This document shows positions 7,213 to 15,205 of a DNA stretch of 29,578 nucleotides, in pieces. The DNA is taken from positions 1 to 29,578 of the forward strand of contig CAZGQS010000024.1 in the NCBI GenBank assembly GCA_964527775.1. The letters run 5' to 3'. Origin of the DNA: VMCP01 sp964527775. GTDB lineage: Bacteria; Bacteroidota; Bacteroidia; NS11-12g; UBA955. Position 1 is the first letter of the stretch. Each line of letters opens with the position of its first letter. The translations under genes and the position numbers were made by a program. The notes beneath the pieces were generated by a model. The model searched no databases. It had not been told where the DNA came from and saw nothing but the letters and a program-made list of their open reading frames with translations.

Positions 7213-9420
7213 ATGCAGAAGATATTGTACACCAAAACCGATGAGGCCCCAGCATTAGCTACTTATAGCCTTTTGCCAATCGTTAAATTCTTCACCGAAA
7301 AAGCCGGAATTCATGTTGAAACCAAAGACATCTCTTTGGCTGCTCGTATTCTAGCGAACTTCTCTGATTTTCTTTCCGAGGGACAAAGAATCAGCGATGA
7401 TCTCAACATGTTAGGGGAACTTGCCAAAACACCCGAAGCCAACATCATTAAGCTTCCAAACATCAGTGCATCTATGCCTCAGTTGCACGCGGCTATCGCC
7501 GAATTGCAATCTGCAGGTTTTGCGGTTCCTAACTATCCAACAGAACCGCAAACAGACCAAGAAAAAGACATTAAACAACGCTACGATAAGATCAAAGGCT
7601 CCGCTGTAAATCCTGTACTCCGCGAAGGAAACAGCGACCGAAGAGCCCCAAAATCTGTGAAAAAATACGCTCAAAAGCACCCACATTCCATGGGCGCTTG
7701 GTCATCAGATAGCCAATCGCACGTATCGAGCATGACTGATGGCGACTTCTACGGCACCGAAAAGAGCATCACCGTTAGCCAAGAATGCAGCGCTGACATC
7801 GTTTTCACCAATAGTTCTGGCGAAAAATCTACCCTTAAAAGTGGTTTAAAATTGAAAGCCGGAGAAATCATTGACTCCGCAACCCTATCCATCGGCAAAT
7901 TAAAATCGTTCATTCAAGAACAAATTGAAGATGCCAAGTCTAAAAACGTATTGTTCTCTGTTCATCTAAAAGCCACCATGATGAAGGTAAGTGATCCTAT
8001 CCTTTTTGGAGCCTTCGTTGAAGTATTTTTTAAGGATGTTTTCACTCAATACGCATCTGAATTCGCATCATTGAACATAGACCCCAACAACGGACTTGGC
8101 GATGTACTAAACAAAGTAAATACACTTGCTGACCCTAAGAAATCAGAAATTTTAGCAGCATTTGATCAGGCAATCAACAACGGCCCCGCCCTAGCCATGG
8201 TTAATTCTGACAAGGGCATCACCAATTTACACGTTCCCAGCGATGTCATCATTGATGCTTCCATGCCCGCCATGATCAGAACATCAGGCCGCATGTGGAA
8301 CAAGGAAGGCAAAGCTCAAGACACCAAAGCTGTAATTCCAGATCGCTCTTACAGCGGAGTGTACCACGCAACCATCGAATTTCATAAAAAGCACGGCGCA
8401 TTGAATCCTAGTACCATCGGAAGCGTTAGCAATGTTGGACTTATGGCCCAAAAAGCGGAAGAATACGGCTCTCACGATAAAACCTTCCAAATGTCTGAAA
8501 ACGGCAAAGTGGAAATCATCATAAACGGCGAAACCGTCATGGAACAAACCGTTGAAAAAGGCGATATCTTCAGAATGTGCCAGGTGAAAGACGCCCCCAT
8601 CAAAGATTGGGTAGGCTTAGCCGTAAAACGCGCACGTGCCACTCAAACACCTGCGGTTTTCTGGTTAGATTCAAACCGTGCCCACGACCGTGAATTGATC
8701 AAGAAAGTGAATGCGTATTTGACAGAATTCAATCCCGAGGGACTTGAAATCTTGATCATGTCACCAACTGAAGCTACTACTTACAGTTTTGAACGCATGG
8801 TACAAGGCCTTGATACCATTTCTGTAACAGGAAACGTACTTCGCGATTATTTAACCGACCTTTTCCCCATTTTAGAATTGGGAACTTCTGCGAAAATGTT
8901 ATCCATCGTTCCTCTTATGGATGGAGGAGGATTGTTTGAAACAGGCGCAGGAGGATCTGCTCCCAAGCACGTAGAACAATTCACTGAAGAAAACTATTTG
9001 CGTTGGGACAGTTTGGGCGAATTCCTTGCACTAGCCGTTAGCTTAGAGCACTTTGCTGATAAATTTAACAATTCAAAGGCAGCTGTATTATCAAAAACAT
9101 TAGACGCAGCTACTGCAACCTTCTTAAACGAAGATAAAAGTCCTACACGTAAAATTGGCGGCATTGACAATCGTGGTTCTCATTTCTATCTAGCTCTTTA
9201 CTGGGCACAAGAATTAGCCAAACAAACCGATGATCAAGAGTTAGCCTCTCAATTTGCACCTATTGCCGCAACCCTCACCGAAAACGAATCAACCATCGTT
9301 TCCGAACTCAATTCTGTTCAAGGCAACAAAGTTGACATTGGCGGTTACTACTTCATGAACGACGAAAAAGCAAGTCGCGCCATGCGCCCCTCAGCCACGT
9401 TGAATGCGGTTATAGGATAA
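7213..9420 (+). CDS. icd: Monomeric NADP-dependent isocitrate dehydrogenase
   Basis: 735 residues, the size of the monomeric (IDH-II) family and far longer than the roughly 415-residue dimeric enzyme. It oxidises isocitrate to 2-oxoglutarate and CO2 with NADP in the citric acid cycle, in the cytoplasm. Family blocks visible include the N-terminal ILYTKTDEAPALATYS, the Ser/Asn-rich substrate region LREGNSDRRAP near residue 130, HPHSMGAW, NSDKGITNLHVPSDVIIDA near 330, MDGGGLFETGAGGSAPKH near 575 and DNRGSHFYLALYWAQ near 650. The ATG at 7213 is chosen because it matches the family start and follows a -7 box. The gene is single, framed by a terminator before it and a convergent gene after it with an 11-nt overlap. 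Confidence 0.95.
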   Translation: MQKILYTKTDEAPALATYSLLPIVKFFTEKAGIHVETKDISLAARILANFSDFLSEGQRISDDLNMLGELAKTPEANIIKLPNISASMPQLHAAIAELQSAGFAVPNYPTEPQTDQEKDIKQRYDKIKGSAVNPVLREGNSDRRAPKSVKKYAQKHPHSMGAWSSDSQSHVSSMTDGDFYGTEKSITVSQECSADIVFTNSSGEKSTLKSGLKLKAGEIIDSATLSIGKLKSFIQEQIEDAKSKNVLFSVHLKATMMKVSDPILFGAFVEVFFKDVFTQYASEFASLNIDPNNGLGDVLNKVNTLADPKKSEILAAFDQAINNGPALAMVNSDKGITNLHVPSDVIIDASMPAMIRTSGRMWNKEGKAQDTKAVIPDRSYSGVYHATIEFHKKHGALNPSTIGSVSNVGLMAQKAEEYGSHDKTFQMSENGKVEIIINGETVMEQTVEKGDIFRMCQVKDAPIKDWVGLAVKRARATQTPAVFWLDSNRAHDRELIKKVNAYLTEFNPEGLEILIMSPTEATTYSFERMVQGLDTISVTGNVLRDYLTDLFPILELGTSAKMLSIVPLMDGGGLFETGAGGSAPKHVEQFTEENYLRWDSLGEFLALAVSLEHFADKFNNSKAAVLSKTLDAATATFLNEDKSPTRKIGGIDNRGSHFYLALYWAQELAKQTDDQELASQFAPIAATLTENESTIVSELNSVQGNKVDIGGYYFMNDEKASRAMRPSATLNAVIG

Positions 9421-10546
9421 AATCCAAATAATTTTGTGGATGCACCACTTCAAACTGGGCATCTAAATAGGCCTTCTGCCATTGAGCAGGAGGCCTTACT
9501 TTTTTCAAGGGACTCCATTTAAACTCAAAACCCGTTAACAAACCATCTTTTTCCTCTATCCAATCAATTTCTTGTTTGGAATGTGTTCGCCAAAAAAAAT
9601 TGGATGTATGTAAGCGCAAATATTCCTGTTTTTTTAACCTTTCTGAAATCAAATAATTCTCCCAAAGTTTACCCTGATCTTCTCGTAAATCTAGCCCATT
9701 GAAATTATTGATAAGAGCATTTCGAATTCCATTATCATAAAAATACCATTTATTCTTTTTGGTAATTTCATTATCCAAATTCCGACTGAATCCTGTCAAT
9801 TTATGAATAATCAGAACTTTAGACAACAAATCTAAGTACTTATCTACTGTACCTTTTCCAATTTGAAGTTCATTTGCGAGAGCCTCAATTGATATCTCAG
9901 AACCTACCCGAAAGGCAATTTTCCTCAACAGAGAAACGATTGTATCTCTTTTTCTAATTCCTTCAAACTCCAAAATATCCTTTAATAAATAGGAATTAAC
10001 TTGTTCGTGCAAATAGTCTATTTTCTCACTGCGAGGTGCCAAATGCTCTAATTCCGGATAGGAACCAAAAATCAATCTTTCCTGTAAATTTTGTTGGGTC
10101 TGTAGGTAGTTCTCTTGTTTCGCAAATTCTAACTGTGAGAATGGAAAAATTTGAAAGGTCATCTTTCTTCCAACCAAAGGCTCTCCCAGTCCATTATTCA
10201 ATTCAAAAACGGATGAACCTGTTGCTAATACCTTTAAATCTGGAATTCCATCTAACATCAATTTTAACTTAATTCCAATTTCGGCAATAGATTGAACTTC
10301 GTCGATGACCAATAAACGAACACTCCCTAACAAACGAGTATAGTTTGCTAATGTTCTTGATTCGAGAAGAGAATGGGTTTGAAGGTCGTCGCCATTTAAA
10401 AATAAATACGGCTCATTACATTCCGAAATGAACTTCTTTATAAACTCCGTTTTCCCAACTCTTCGTGCGCCCAATAGTATCACCGCTTTATTGGGTTTTA
10501 AGTACTGCTTTATAATTGGCTCTATGGCTCTTTCAATGTATTTCAC
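9410..10546 (-). CDS. AAA-family ATPase with DUF4143 domain
   Basis: 378 residues. The N-terminal P-loop has Walker A GARRVGKT (residues 26-33) and Walker B LLVIDE (Asp82, Glu83), then ATGSSVFEL near 110, a sensor-like block. From about residue 190 the DUF4143 half follows, with a winged-helix-like segment (ISIEALANELQIGKGTVDKYLDLL) and a C-terminal HSKQEIDWIE...FEFKW block like a nuclease-fold remnant. Such proteins are widespread in Bacteroidota; their role is unclear. The start is GTG: an in-frame TGA lies two codons upstream and no Met follows for many residues, so GTG is nearly forced. It has its own promoter and its end overlaps icd convergently by 11 nt. Confidence 0.9.
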   Translation of the reverse strand: MKYIERAIEPIIKQYLKPNKAVILLGARRVGKTEFIKKFISECNEPYLFLNGDDLQTHSLLESRTLANYTRLLGSVRLLVIDEVQSIAEIGIKLKLMLDGIPDLKVLATGSSVFELNNGLGEPLVGRKMTFQIFPFSQLEFAKQENYLQTQQNLQERLIFGSYPELEHLAPRSEKIDYLHEQVNSYLLKDILEFEGIRKRDTIVSLLRKIAFRVGSEISIEALANELQIGKGTVDKYLDLLSKVLIIHKLTGFSRNLDNEITKKNKWYFYDNGIRNALINNFNGLDLREDQGKLWENYLISERLKKQEYLRLHTSNFFWRTHSKQEIDWIEEKDGLLTGFEFKWSPLKKVRPPAQWQKAYLDAQFEVVHPQNYLDFIL

Positions 10547-10572
10547 GGTTTCTCAAACAACATTTTCACCAT

Positions 10573-10601
10573 CAAATATACGATTTTAATATAAATTCCA
10601 A
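10573..10601 (-). promoter_or_regulatory. Bacteroidota-type promoter for the DUF4143 ATPase
   Basis: On the minus strand, TTG (10601-10599), an 18-nt spacer, then TATATTTG (10580-10573), an exact TAnnTTTG match. A transcript would start about 20 nt before the GTG at 10546. The rest of the gap to 10718 is AT-rich and shows nothing else I can name. Confidence 0.6.
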
Positions 10602-10718
10602 CAATTTACATTCGGTATTTATATCATTTCCGACAATTTGTGAAATAAAATCCTGTTAATTGAGAGTTCAGAGTTAAAAGATTGGCGTCAAAAAATAATT
10701 AATCTTGAAACCCCTAGA

Positions 10719-11105
10719 TCAGTATACCTTTTGTAAATAAGCTATAAAATCAGCTTTCAAATCACTAAAAAGCTTACTAAAAGTCTGCATTTCATCTCGT
10801 AATTCTCCATTATCATCGGTTTTTCTGTGATCAGTGGCAACATTGTTTACTTTAGCCAATTCGGTTATTTCATGTTCTTGATGTCTAATTTTCGACATCA
10901 ACACATCAATCACCTCCTTTTGTCGGATAAAACTATTTTGAAAATGCTCTAATGGCGCCAATACATCCACTTTGGAATTAGTCGATACAATATCTTCCAA
11001 TCTGTTTTCGAAAGTTTTAATTTCATCTTTGGCAAGATTTAAAATTGATTCAAATTCACGGTGTTCAGCGTGCAATTCATGCAGGTATTTTTGTTCTGTC
11101 TCCAT
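10719..11105 (-). CDS. Small charged, probably coiled-coil protein of unknown function
   Basis: 128 residues from the ATG at 11105 (METEQKYLHELHAEH); the frame stays open to a TTG at 11135, which I consider less likely. It is rich in Glu, Lys, Leu and His, with long helix-forming stretches and heptad-like spacing (FESILNLAKDEIKTFENRLEDIV, then QKEVIDVLMSKIRHQEHEI), so helical hairpin or coiled-coil structure is expected. There is no signal peptide, membrane segment or catalytic motif. Similar short proteins seem common in Bacteroidota but I know no function. It stands alone, with a hairpin-forming region upstream. Confidence 0.65.
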   Translation of the reverse strand: METEQKYLHELHAEHREFESILNLAKDEIKTFENRLEDIVSTNSKVDVLAPLEHFQNSFIRQKEVIDVLMSKIRHQEHEITELAKVNNVATDHRKTDDNGELRDEMQTFSKLFSDLKADFIAYLQKVY

Positions 11106-11140
11106 AATATCAAAGTTCGAGTCTACATTAATCAAATACC

Positions 11141-11175
11141 ATGATGAGCATCATGCAAGATGATGATTGATATCA
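11141..11175. promoter_or_regulatory. Cluster of overlapping inverted repeats upstream of the small coiled-coil gene
   Basis: ATGATGAGCATCAT (11141-11154) is an inverted repeat with a 2-nt centre. It overlaps ATCAT-GCAAG-ATGAT (11150-11164), so the two hairpins exclude each other. TGATATCA (11168-11175) is a third, perfect 8-bp palindrome. The cluster lies 35-70 nt upstream of the minus-strand ATG at 11105. It may be an operator; nothing shows which protein binds. Confidence 0.35.
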
Positions 11176-11189
11176 GTAATTGTTGCTTT

Positions 11190-11257
11190 GCGCCTTTGGC
11201 GCCGCCGACGGCTGACCGCTGAAGGCTGACGGCTGATCACCGATCACCGAAAACCGA
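11190..11257 (+). repeat. Heptanucleotide array with a leading short hairpin, before the GH20 gene
   Basis: Seven 7-nt units starting with GA at 11207, 11214, 11221, 11228, 11235, 11242 and 11249. The first four are GGCT or CGCT types (GACGGCT, GACCGCT, GAAGGCT, GACGGCT), the last three ACC types (GATCACC twice, GAAAACC). A small hairpin, GCGCC-TTT-GGCGC (11190-11202), precedes them. The order and strand relative to the downstream gene match the array at 1277-1350. Confidence 0.85.
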
Positions 11258-11279
11258 ATTCCATTCCCTAAATTGCACC

Positions 11280-12854
11280 GTGCATTTACAATTAAAATCA
11301 GTGGCTATGCTGTTTGCATTTGCAGTGACAGTAGTCGCAAAAGGCCAGATCATTCCACAACCGCAATCCATTGAGTTGCTCAACGGGAAGAATGTAAGCT
11401 TCAACAACTTTAAGTTGAACGACAAATCAGTAGCGGAGCATCCGTGGCTGGGTAGAGATCCCTTTTTCTTAATTCATGAGACCTGTGAAAAGGTTCGAAA
11501 TGTGGAGGTGGTGCTGATTATAAGTCCCCCGAAAGAAAAAAATGCAACAGGAACAGATGAATATTCGTTGGTGATTGACAAAAAAATCACCATCAGTGCA
11601 ACCACAGAAAACGGACTTAAATTGGGCGTAGCCAGCCTAAAACAATGGTTTTACTTGCATTACAATTATGAGGGCAGCCTTCCGAAAGTGAAAATTATTG
11701 ATGCGCCAAAGTTTAATTATAGGGGCGTTCATCTGGATGTAAGTAGGCATTTTTTTCCAGTGCAATTCATAAAAACATACCTAGATATTTTGGCTTTATA
11801 CAAAATCAATCAGTTTCATTGGCACTTGACCGACGACCAAGGTTGGCGCATTCAAATCAAGAAATATCCCAAGCTTCATGCGGTTGGCTCTTGGAGAAAT
11901 GAAACCATGGTAGCGAAGAATTTTCAGCCCTATGTGGGCGACAGCACGCCACATGCAGGATATTACACGCAAGAAGAAATCAAAGAAATTGTTCAATATG
12001 CCGCTGATCGAGGCATCAATGTGATTCCCGAAATCGAAATGCCTGGGCATGCTAGAGCTGCATTAGCCGCGTATCCACAGTATTCTTGCAGACAGATCCA
12101 ACAACACGTTCCTGGTATTTGGGGCGTTTTTGAGGACGTGTATTGCGTGAATGATAGCACGTTTAACTTTCTGTTTGACGTGTTGGATGAAGTTATAGCC
12201 CTTTTCCCGTCGAAAATGATTCACATTGGCGGAGATGAGGTTCCTAAAACCCGTTGGAAGGAATGCGCTAAATGTCAGCACGCAAAAAAATCTCATAATC
12301 TGAAAGACGAACACGAACTTCAAAGTTATTTTGTGGGGAAAATCGACTCGTTTCTTACCTCTAGAGGAAGAACCTTGGTGGGCTGGGATGAAATTTTAGA
12401 AGGCGGACTCTCTCCCAACGCAGTGGTCATGAGCTGGAGAGGAACTGAAGGTGGTATTGCGGCTGCAAAACAGAAACACCAAGCCATTATGACTCCCGGA
12501 AGTCATTGCTATTTTGATCATTATCAAGACACTTCCAAGACAGAACCCTTGGCTATTGGTGGATTTACATCGTTGGAAAAGGTGTATCATTACGAGCCCA
12601 TACCAACGTTGTTAGACAGTTCTGAGAAGGCATTTATTTTGGGTGCTCAGGCCAATCTTTGGACCGAATACATGCCCACTGAGAAACAAGTCATGTACAT
12701 GCTCCTACCCCGTTTATGTGCTCTTTCTGAAGTACTTTGGACAGACTATAAGGATTTTATCTCTTTTGAAAATAGAATAGATCAACATGAGTGGTTTATC
12801 TTCGAACGAAATTTCTGGAACTACAAAAAGTATGAACCGAAGAACGCTCATTAA
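11280..12854 (+). CDS. GH20 beta-N-acetylhexosaminidase
   Basis: 524 residues from a GTG. This start gives a signal peptide with a basic residue before the hydrophobic stretch; the ATG at 11307 would leave none. After a small GH20 N-terminal domain (about 25-145), the (beta/alpha)8 domain starts at YRGVHLDVSRHF. It contains FHWHLTDDQGWRI, EIEMPGHARAAL and the catalytic HIGGDE, with Asp319 and Glu320 as the polariser and acid/base pair of the substrate-assisted mechanism. VVMSWRGTEGG and the late LGAQANLWTEY are further family blocks. It should remove terminal beta-linked GlcNAc or GalNAc from glycans in the periplasm. Its end overlaps the glycosylasparaginase gene by 23 nt, making one operon. 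Confidence 0.92.
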   Translation: MHLQLKSVAMLFAFAVTVVAKGQIIPQPQSIELLNGKNVSFNNFKLNDKSVAEHPWLGRDPFFLIHETCEKVRNVEVVLIISPPKEKNATGTDEYSLVIDKKITISATTENGLKLGVASLKQWFYLHYNYEGSLPKVKIIDAPKFNYRGVHLDVSRHFFPVQFIKTYLDILALYKINQFHWHLTDDQGWRIQIKKYPKLHAVGSWRNETMVAKNFQPYVGDSTPHAGYYTQEEIKEIVQYAADRGINVIPEIEMPGHARAALAAYPQYSCRQIQQHVPGIWGVFEDVYCVNDSTFNFLFDVLDEVIALFPSKMIHIGGDEVPKTRWKECAKCQHAKKSHNLKDEHELQSYFVGKIDSFLTSRGRTLVGWDEILEGGLSPNAVVMSWRGTEGGIAAAKQKHQAIMTPGSHCYFDHYQDTSKTEPLAIGGFTSLEKVYHYEPIPTLLDSSEKAFILGAQANLWTEYMPTEKQVMYMLLPRLCALSEVLWTDYKDFISFENRIDQHEWFIFERNFWNYKKYEPKNAH

Positions 12855-13857
12855 AACCCTTGGCCTCGGAAGTTTGGGTGCATTGATCTCAAAATCAAGA
12901 GGAGCAATTATTGAAAAAAAGATTCGGCCGCTGGTCATCAGTACTTGGCACAACCAAGGTGTGGCTGCGAATACCGCGGCTTGGAGCATTTTAAGCAACG
13001 GTGGTTCATCATTAGATGCAGTAGAACTGGGTGTTCAGCAAAGCGAAAACGACATTCATAATTGTTGCGTGGGACTGGGAGCCAATCCAGACCGAGAAGG
13101 CATAGTCACATTAGATGCAAGCATTATGGATCACAAAGGAAGATGTGGTGCGGTTGCCTTTGTGGAGGGCGTCAAAAGTCCCATTGCATTGGCTAGAAGG
13201 GTCATGGAAAAGACTCCACACGTGATGTTGGCGGGTTCAGGTGCCCAACAATTTGCTAAAGAACAAGGATTCGAAATATTACCGAACAAACTCAGCGATC
13301 ACGCACAGAAAACCTACAATAATTGGTTAATCAAAAGCGAATATAAACCCGTCATCAACATTGAGCAGTCAAACCAACCCATTGTAGCGCCTCCCGCCAA
13401 GTTGGAAAACGGCGAATTCAACCACGATACCATTGGAATGATCGCCATCGATGCTCAAGGAAACCTCAGTGGTGCATGCACCACCAGTGGAATGGCGTTC
13501 AAAATGCGAGGACGCATTGGAGATTCGCCCATCATTGGTGCAGGACTTTACGTGGACAATAAAGTAGGCGCAGCCACATCCTCCGGAAACGGCGAAGAAG
13601 TGATCAGAACCTGCGGAAGCTTTTTGGTGGTAGAATTCATGAGACAAGGCTATTCACCCTATGAGGCTTGCAAAAAAGCCGTTCAAAGACTTCTGGAAAT
13701 GACCCCCACTGATCCCAAAACGGTTCAAATTGGGTTCATAGCCATCAACAAAGCGGGTGAACACGGTGGTTTTAGTTTGAATCCAGGATTTGACTATACG
13801 GCAACATCCAACCAAGAAAACCATCAAAAACACGTGTTAAAATCTCTCCTGAAGTGA
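12832..13857 (+). CDS. Glycosylasparaginase (N4-(beta-N-acetylglucosaminyl)-L-asparaginase)
   Basis: 341 residues from the ATG at 12832, where MNRRTLIKTLGLGSLGA is a Tat-like leader (twin Arg then a hydrophobic stretch), as in flavobacterial relatives; the in-frame ATG at 12787 would bury it. This Ntn hydrolase splits GlcNAc from asparagine in N-glycopeptides. The self-cleavage site HDTIGMIA places the catalytic Thr at residue 200; downstream RIGDSPIIGAGLY and GAATSSGNGEEVIR are substrate-pocket blocks. The opening WHNQGVAANTAAW and ENDIHNCCVGLGANPD segments also fit. It should act outside the cytoplasm on what GH20 and endoglycosidases leave. It overlaps GH20 by 23 nt and cutC by 4 nt (GTGA). 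Confidence 0.93.
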   Translation: MNRRTLIKTLGLGSLGALISKSRGAIIEKKIRPLVISTWHNQGVAANTAAWSILSNGGSSLDAVELGVQQSENDIHNCCVGLGANPDREGIVTLDASIMDHKGRCGAVAFVEGVKSPIALARRVMEKTPHVMLAGSGAQQFAKEQGFEILPNKLSDHAQKTYNNWLIKSEYKPVINIEQSNQPIVAPPAKLENGEFNHDTIGMIAIDAQGNLSGACTTSGMAFKMRGRIGDSPIIGAGLYVDNKVGAATSSGNGEEVIRTCGSFLVVEFMRQGYSPYEACKKAVQRLLEMTPTDPKTVQIGFIAINKAGEHGGFSLNPGFDYTATSNQENHQKHVLKSLLK

Positions 13858-14582
13858 TCAAATTAGAAATCGCTTGCAATCACATACAATCGGTTGAAAC
13901 TGCAATAAAAGCCGGGGCTGATCGTATTGAGCTCTTCGAAAACCTCGCTGATGGCGGTTGTACGCCCTCCTTTGGAACAATCAAAATCAGTCTAGAAATC
14001 TGCAGGGCTGCGAACGTTCCTTTGTTTGTTTTGGTTAGGCCGCGAAGCGGATGCTTTTACTATACAGAAGCAGAATTGCAAGTCTTTCAAACCGATTTGC
14101 AAATTCTAGAAGAACTAGGTGTAGATGGAGTTGTTTGCGGATTTCTAACTTCAGAAAATCAGATCGATTTCCAGCGTTTGGAATGGTTAAAGAAATACTG
14201 GAATGGCCGTGTAACTTTTCACAGGGCTTTCGATGTTTTTTTGCAACATCAACCCGAAACCCAGTGGCAAAGTGCTATAAAAAATGTGAGCCAATTAGGT
14301 ATTGAACGCATTCTCACAAGCGGAGGCAAACCAACCGCGCTTGAAGGTGTAAATACTCTAAAAAAGTTGGTTCAAATGAGCGAAAATTCAATTTCAATTC
14401 AACCGGGATCGGGTGTAAATGGTGAAAATGCGGGGCAAATCATTGATGTCACAGGAGCCACTGAAATCCACGCCACGGCTAAGAAAATCACCACCTACCA
14501 ACCGGTCGGTTCCTCTTCGTATTACGAGGCTGATGCTTTTGAAATTCGGAGAATTCGAGAAAGTATCAACTTGATTCGATAA
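13854..14582 (+). CDS. cutC: CutC family protein
   Basis: 242 residues, usual for CutC, a TIM-barrel protein once linked to copper homeostasis; its real reaction is uncertain. Family blocks are EIACNHIQSVETAIKAGADRIELFENLADGGCTPS, VLVRPRSGCFYYT, DGVVCGFLT, VTFHRAFDV, RILTSGGKPTALEG and PGSGVNGENA followed by EIHATAKK. No signal peptide, so cytoplasmic. The start is GTG at 13854, overlapping the TGA of the gene before it (GTGA), which fits translational coupling. Its place after GH20 and glycosylasparaginase suggests a link with amino-sugar or glycopeptide use rather than metal, an inference from position only. Confidence 0.92.
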   Translation: MIKLEIACNHIQSVETAIKAGADRIELFENLADGGCTPSFGTIKISLEICRAANVPLFVLVRPRSGCFYYTEAELQVFQTDLQILEELGVDGVVCGFLTSENQIDFQRLEWLKKYWNGRVTFHRAFDVFLQHQPETQWQSAIKNVSQLGIERILTSGGKPTALEGVNTLKKLVQMSENSISIQPGSGVNGENAGQIIDVTGATEIHATAKKITTYQPVGSSSYYEADAFEIRRIRESINLIR

Positions 14583-14600
14583 TAATGCAGACAAATTCGG

Positions 14601-14625
14601 ACAATTGTAATAACTTTGTAATTAC
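14601..14625 (+). promoter_or_regulatory. Promoter and likely operator of the mazEF operon
   Basis: TAACTTTG (14611-14618) matches TAnnTTTG and lies 23 nt before the mazE ATG. It is flanked by two perfect 8-bp palindromes, ACAATTGT (14601-14608) and GTAATTAC (14618-14625). TTGTAAT also occurs twice, 11 bp apart (14605 and 14616). Antitoxins of this kind usually repress their own operon by binding such sites; that it happens here is inferred. Confidence 0.5.
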
Positions 14626-14641
14626 GAAAAATTAGAAGACC

Positions 14642-14887
14642 ATGGAAGTTCAAGTCATTAAAATAGGCAATTCTAAAGGATTTAGAATCAATAAAGCTAT
14701 ACTTGAGAGATACAACATCACCGATAAGATGGAATTGATTCTTGAAAAGAACCAAATGATATTGCGTCCTATTTCTGAACCTCGCAAAGGATGGGACATC
14801 GCATTTCAAGAAATGCACAAAAACGGTGACGACCAACTGATGATTGATGATGTATTTGAGGATGATCAATTCGAAGAATGGAAATAA
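14642..14887 (+). CDS. mazE: MazE-type antitoxin (AbrB/MazE fold)
   Basis: 81 residues. The N-terminal swapped-hairpin DNA-binding domain is seen in VQVIKIGNSKGFRINKAILERY (residues 3-24) and the following MELILEKNQMILRP. The C-terminal tail (about 45-81) is acidic, with DDVFEDDQFEEW, typical of the flexible part that wraps and blocks the toxin. The gene overlaps the toxin gene by 10 nt and has its own promoter with palindromes, so it should be autoregulated with its partner. Confidence 0.88.
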   Translation: MEVQVIKIGNSKGFRINKAILERYNITDKMELILEKNQMILRPISEPRKGWDIAFQEMHKNGDDQLMIDDVFEDDQFEEWK

Positions 14888-15201
14888 AACAGTATCAAAT
14901 TGTATTGGTTAATCTAGATCCTACTTTGGGGAGTGAGATTAAGAAAACTCGACCTTGTGTAGTCATTTCTCCAAATGAAATGAATGATCATTTGAGAACC
15001 ATTGTCATCGCACCCATGACTTCCAAAAGTAAAAAGTATCCAACAAGGGTCAAAATCAATCACAACAACCAAGAAGGTTGGATAGTAATAGATCAATTGA
15101 GAACCGTTGACAAAATCAGAATTGTTAAAACCTTTAATTTCCTCCTTGATACCGAGATTAAAGAATGTAAACGAGTCATCCGTGAAACTTTTGTGGACTA
15201 A
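14878..15201 (+). CDS. mazF: MazF/PemK-type endoribonuclease toxin
   Basis: 107 residues. Motifs of the MazF fold are QIVLVNLDPTLGSEIKKTRPCVVIS (residues 6-30, with the conserved Lys/Arg and Pro before the strand), TIVIAPMTSK and WIVIDQLRTVDKIRI, which carry the catalytic-pocket Arg, Thr and Asp positions of the family. MazF toxins cut mRNA at short sequence sites and slow growth; the site recognised here cannot be predicted. The ATG at 14878 lies inside mazE (10-nt overlap). It ends 4 nt before the convergent mannanase stop. Confidence 0.92.
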   Translation: MEIKQYQIVLVNLDPTLGSEIKKTRPCVVISPNEMNDHLRTIVIAPMTSKSKKYPTRVKINHNNQEGWIVIDQLRTVDKIRIVKTFNFLLDTEIKECKRVIRETFVD

Positions 15202-15205
15202 ATAC

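Noticed and set aside
10547..10718. Possible small gene or RNA in the largest intergenic gap
   Set aside because: Only the DUF4143 promoter could be seen; no start with a convincing frame, and no stable hairpin with a T run.
14522..14869. 115-codon minus-strand frame over cutC end and mazE
   Set aside because: It lies antisense to two well-recognised genes, and its translation has no recognisable domain.
14642..15201. mazEF as part of a mobile element
   Set aside because: No integrase, transposase, tRNA or flanking direct repeats are visible around it.
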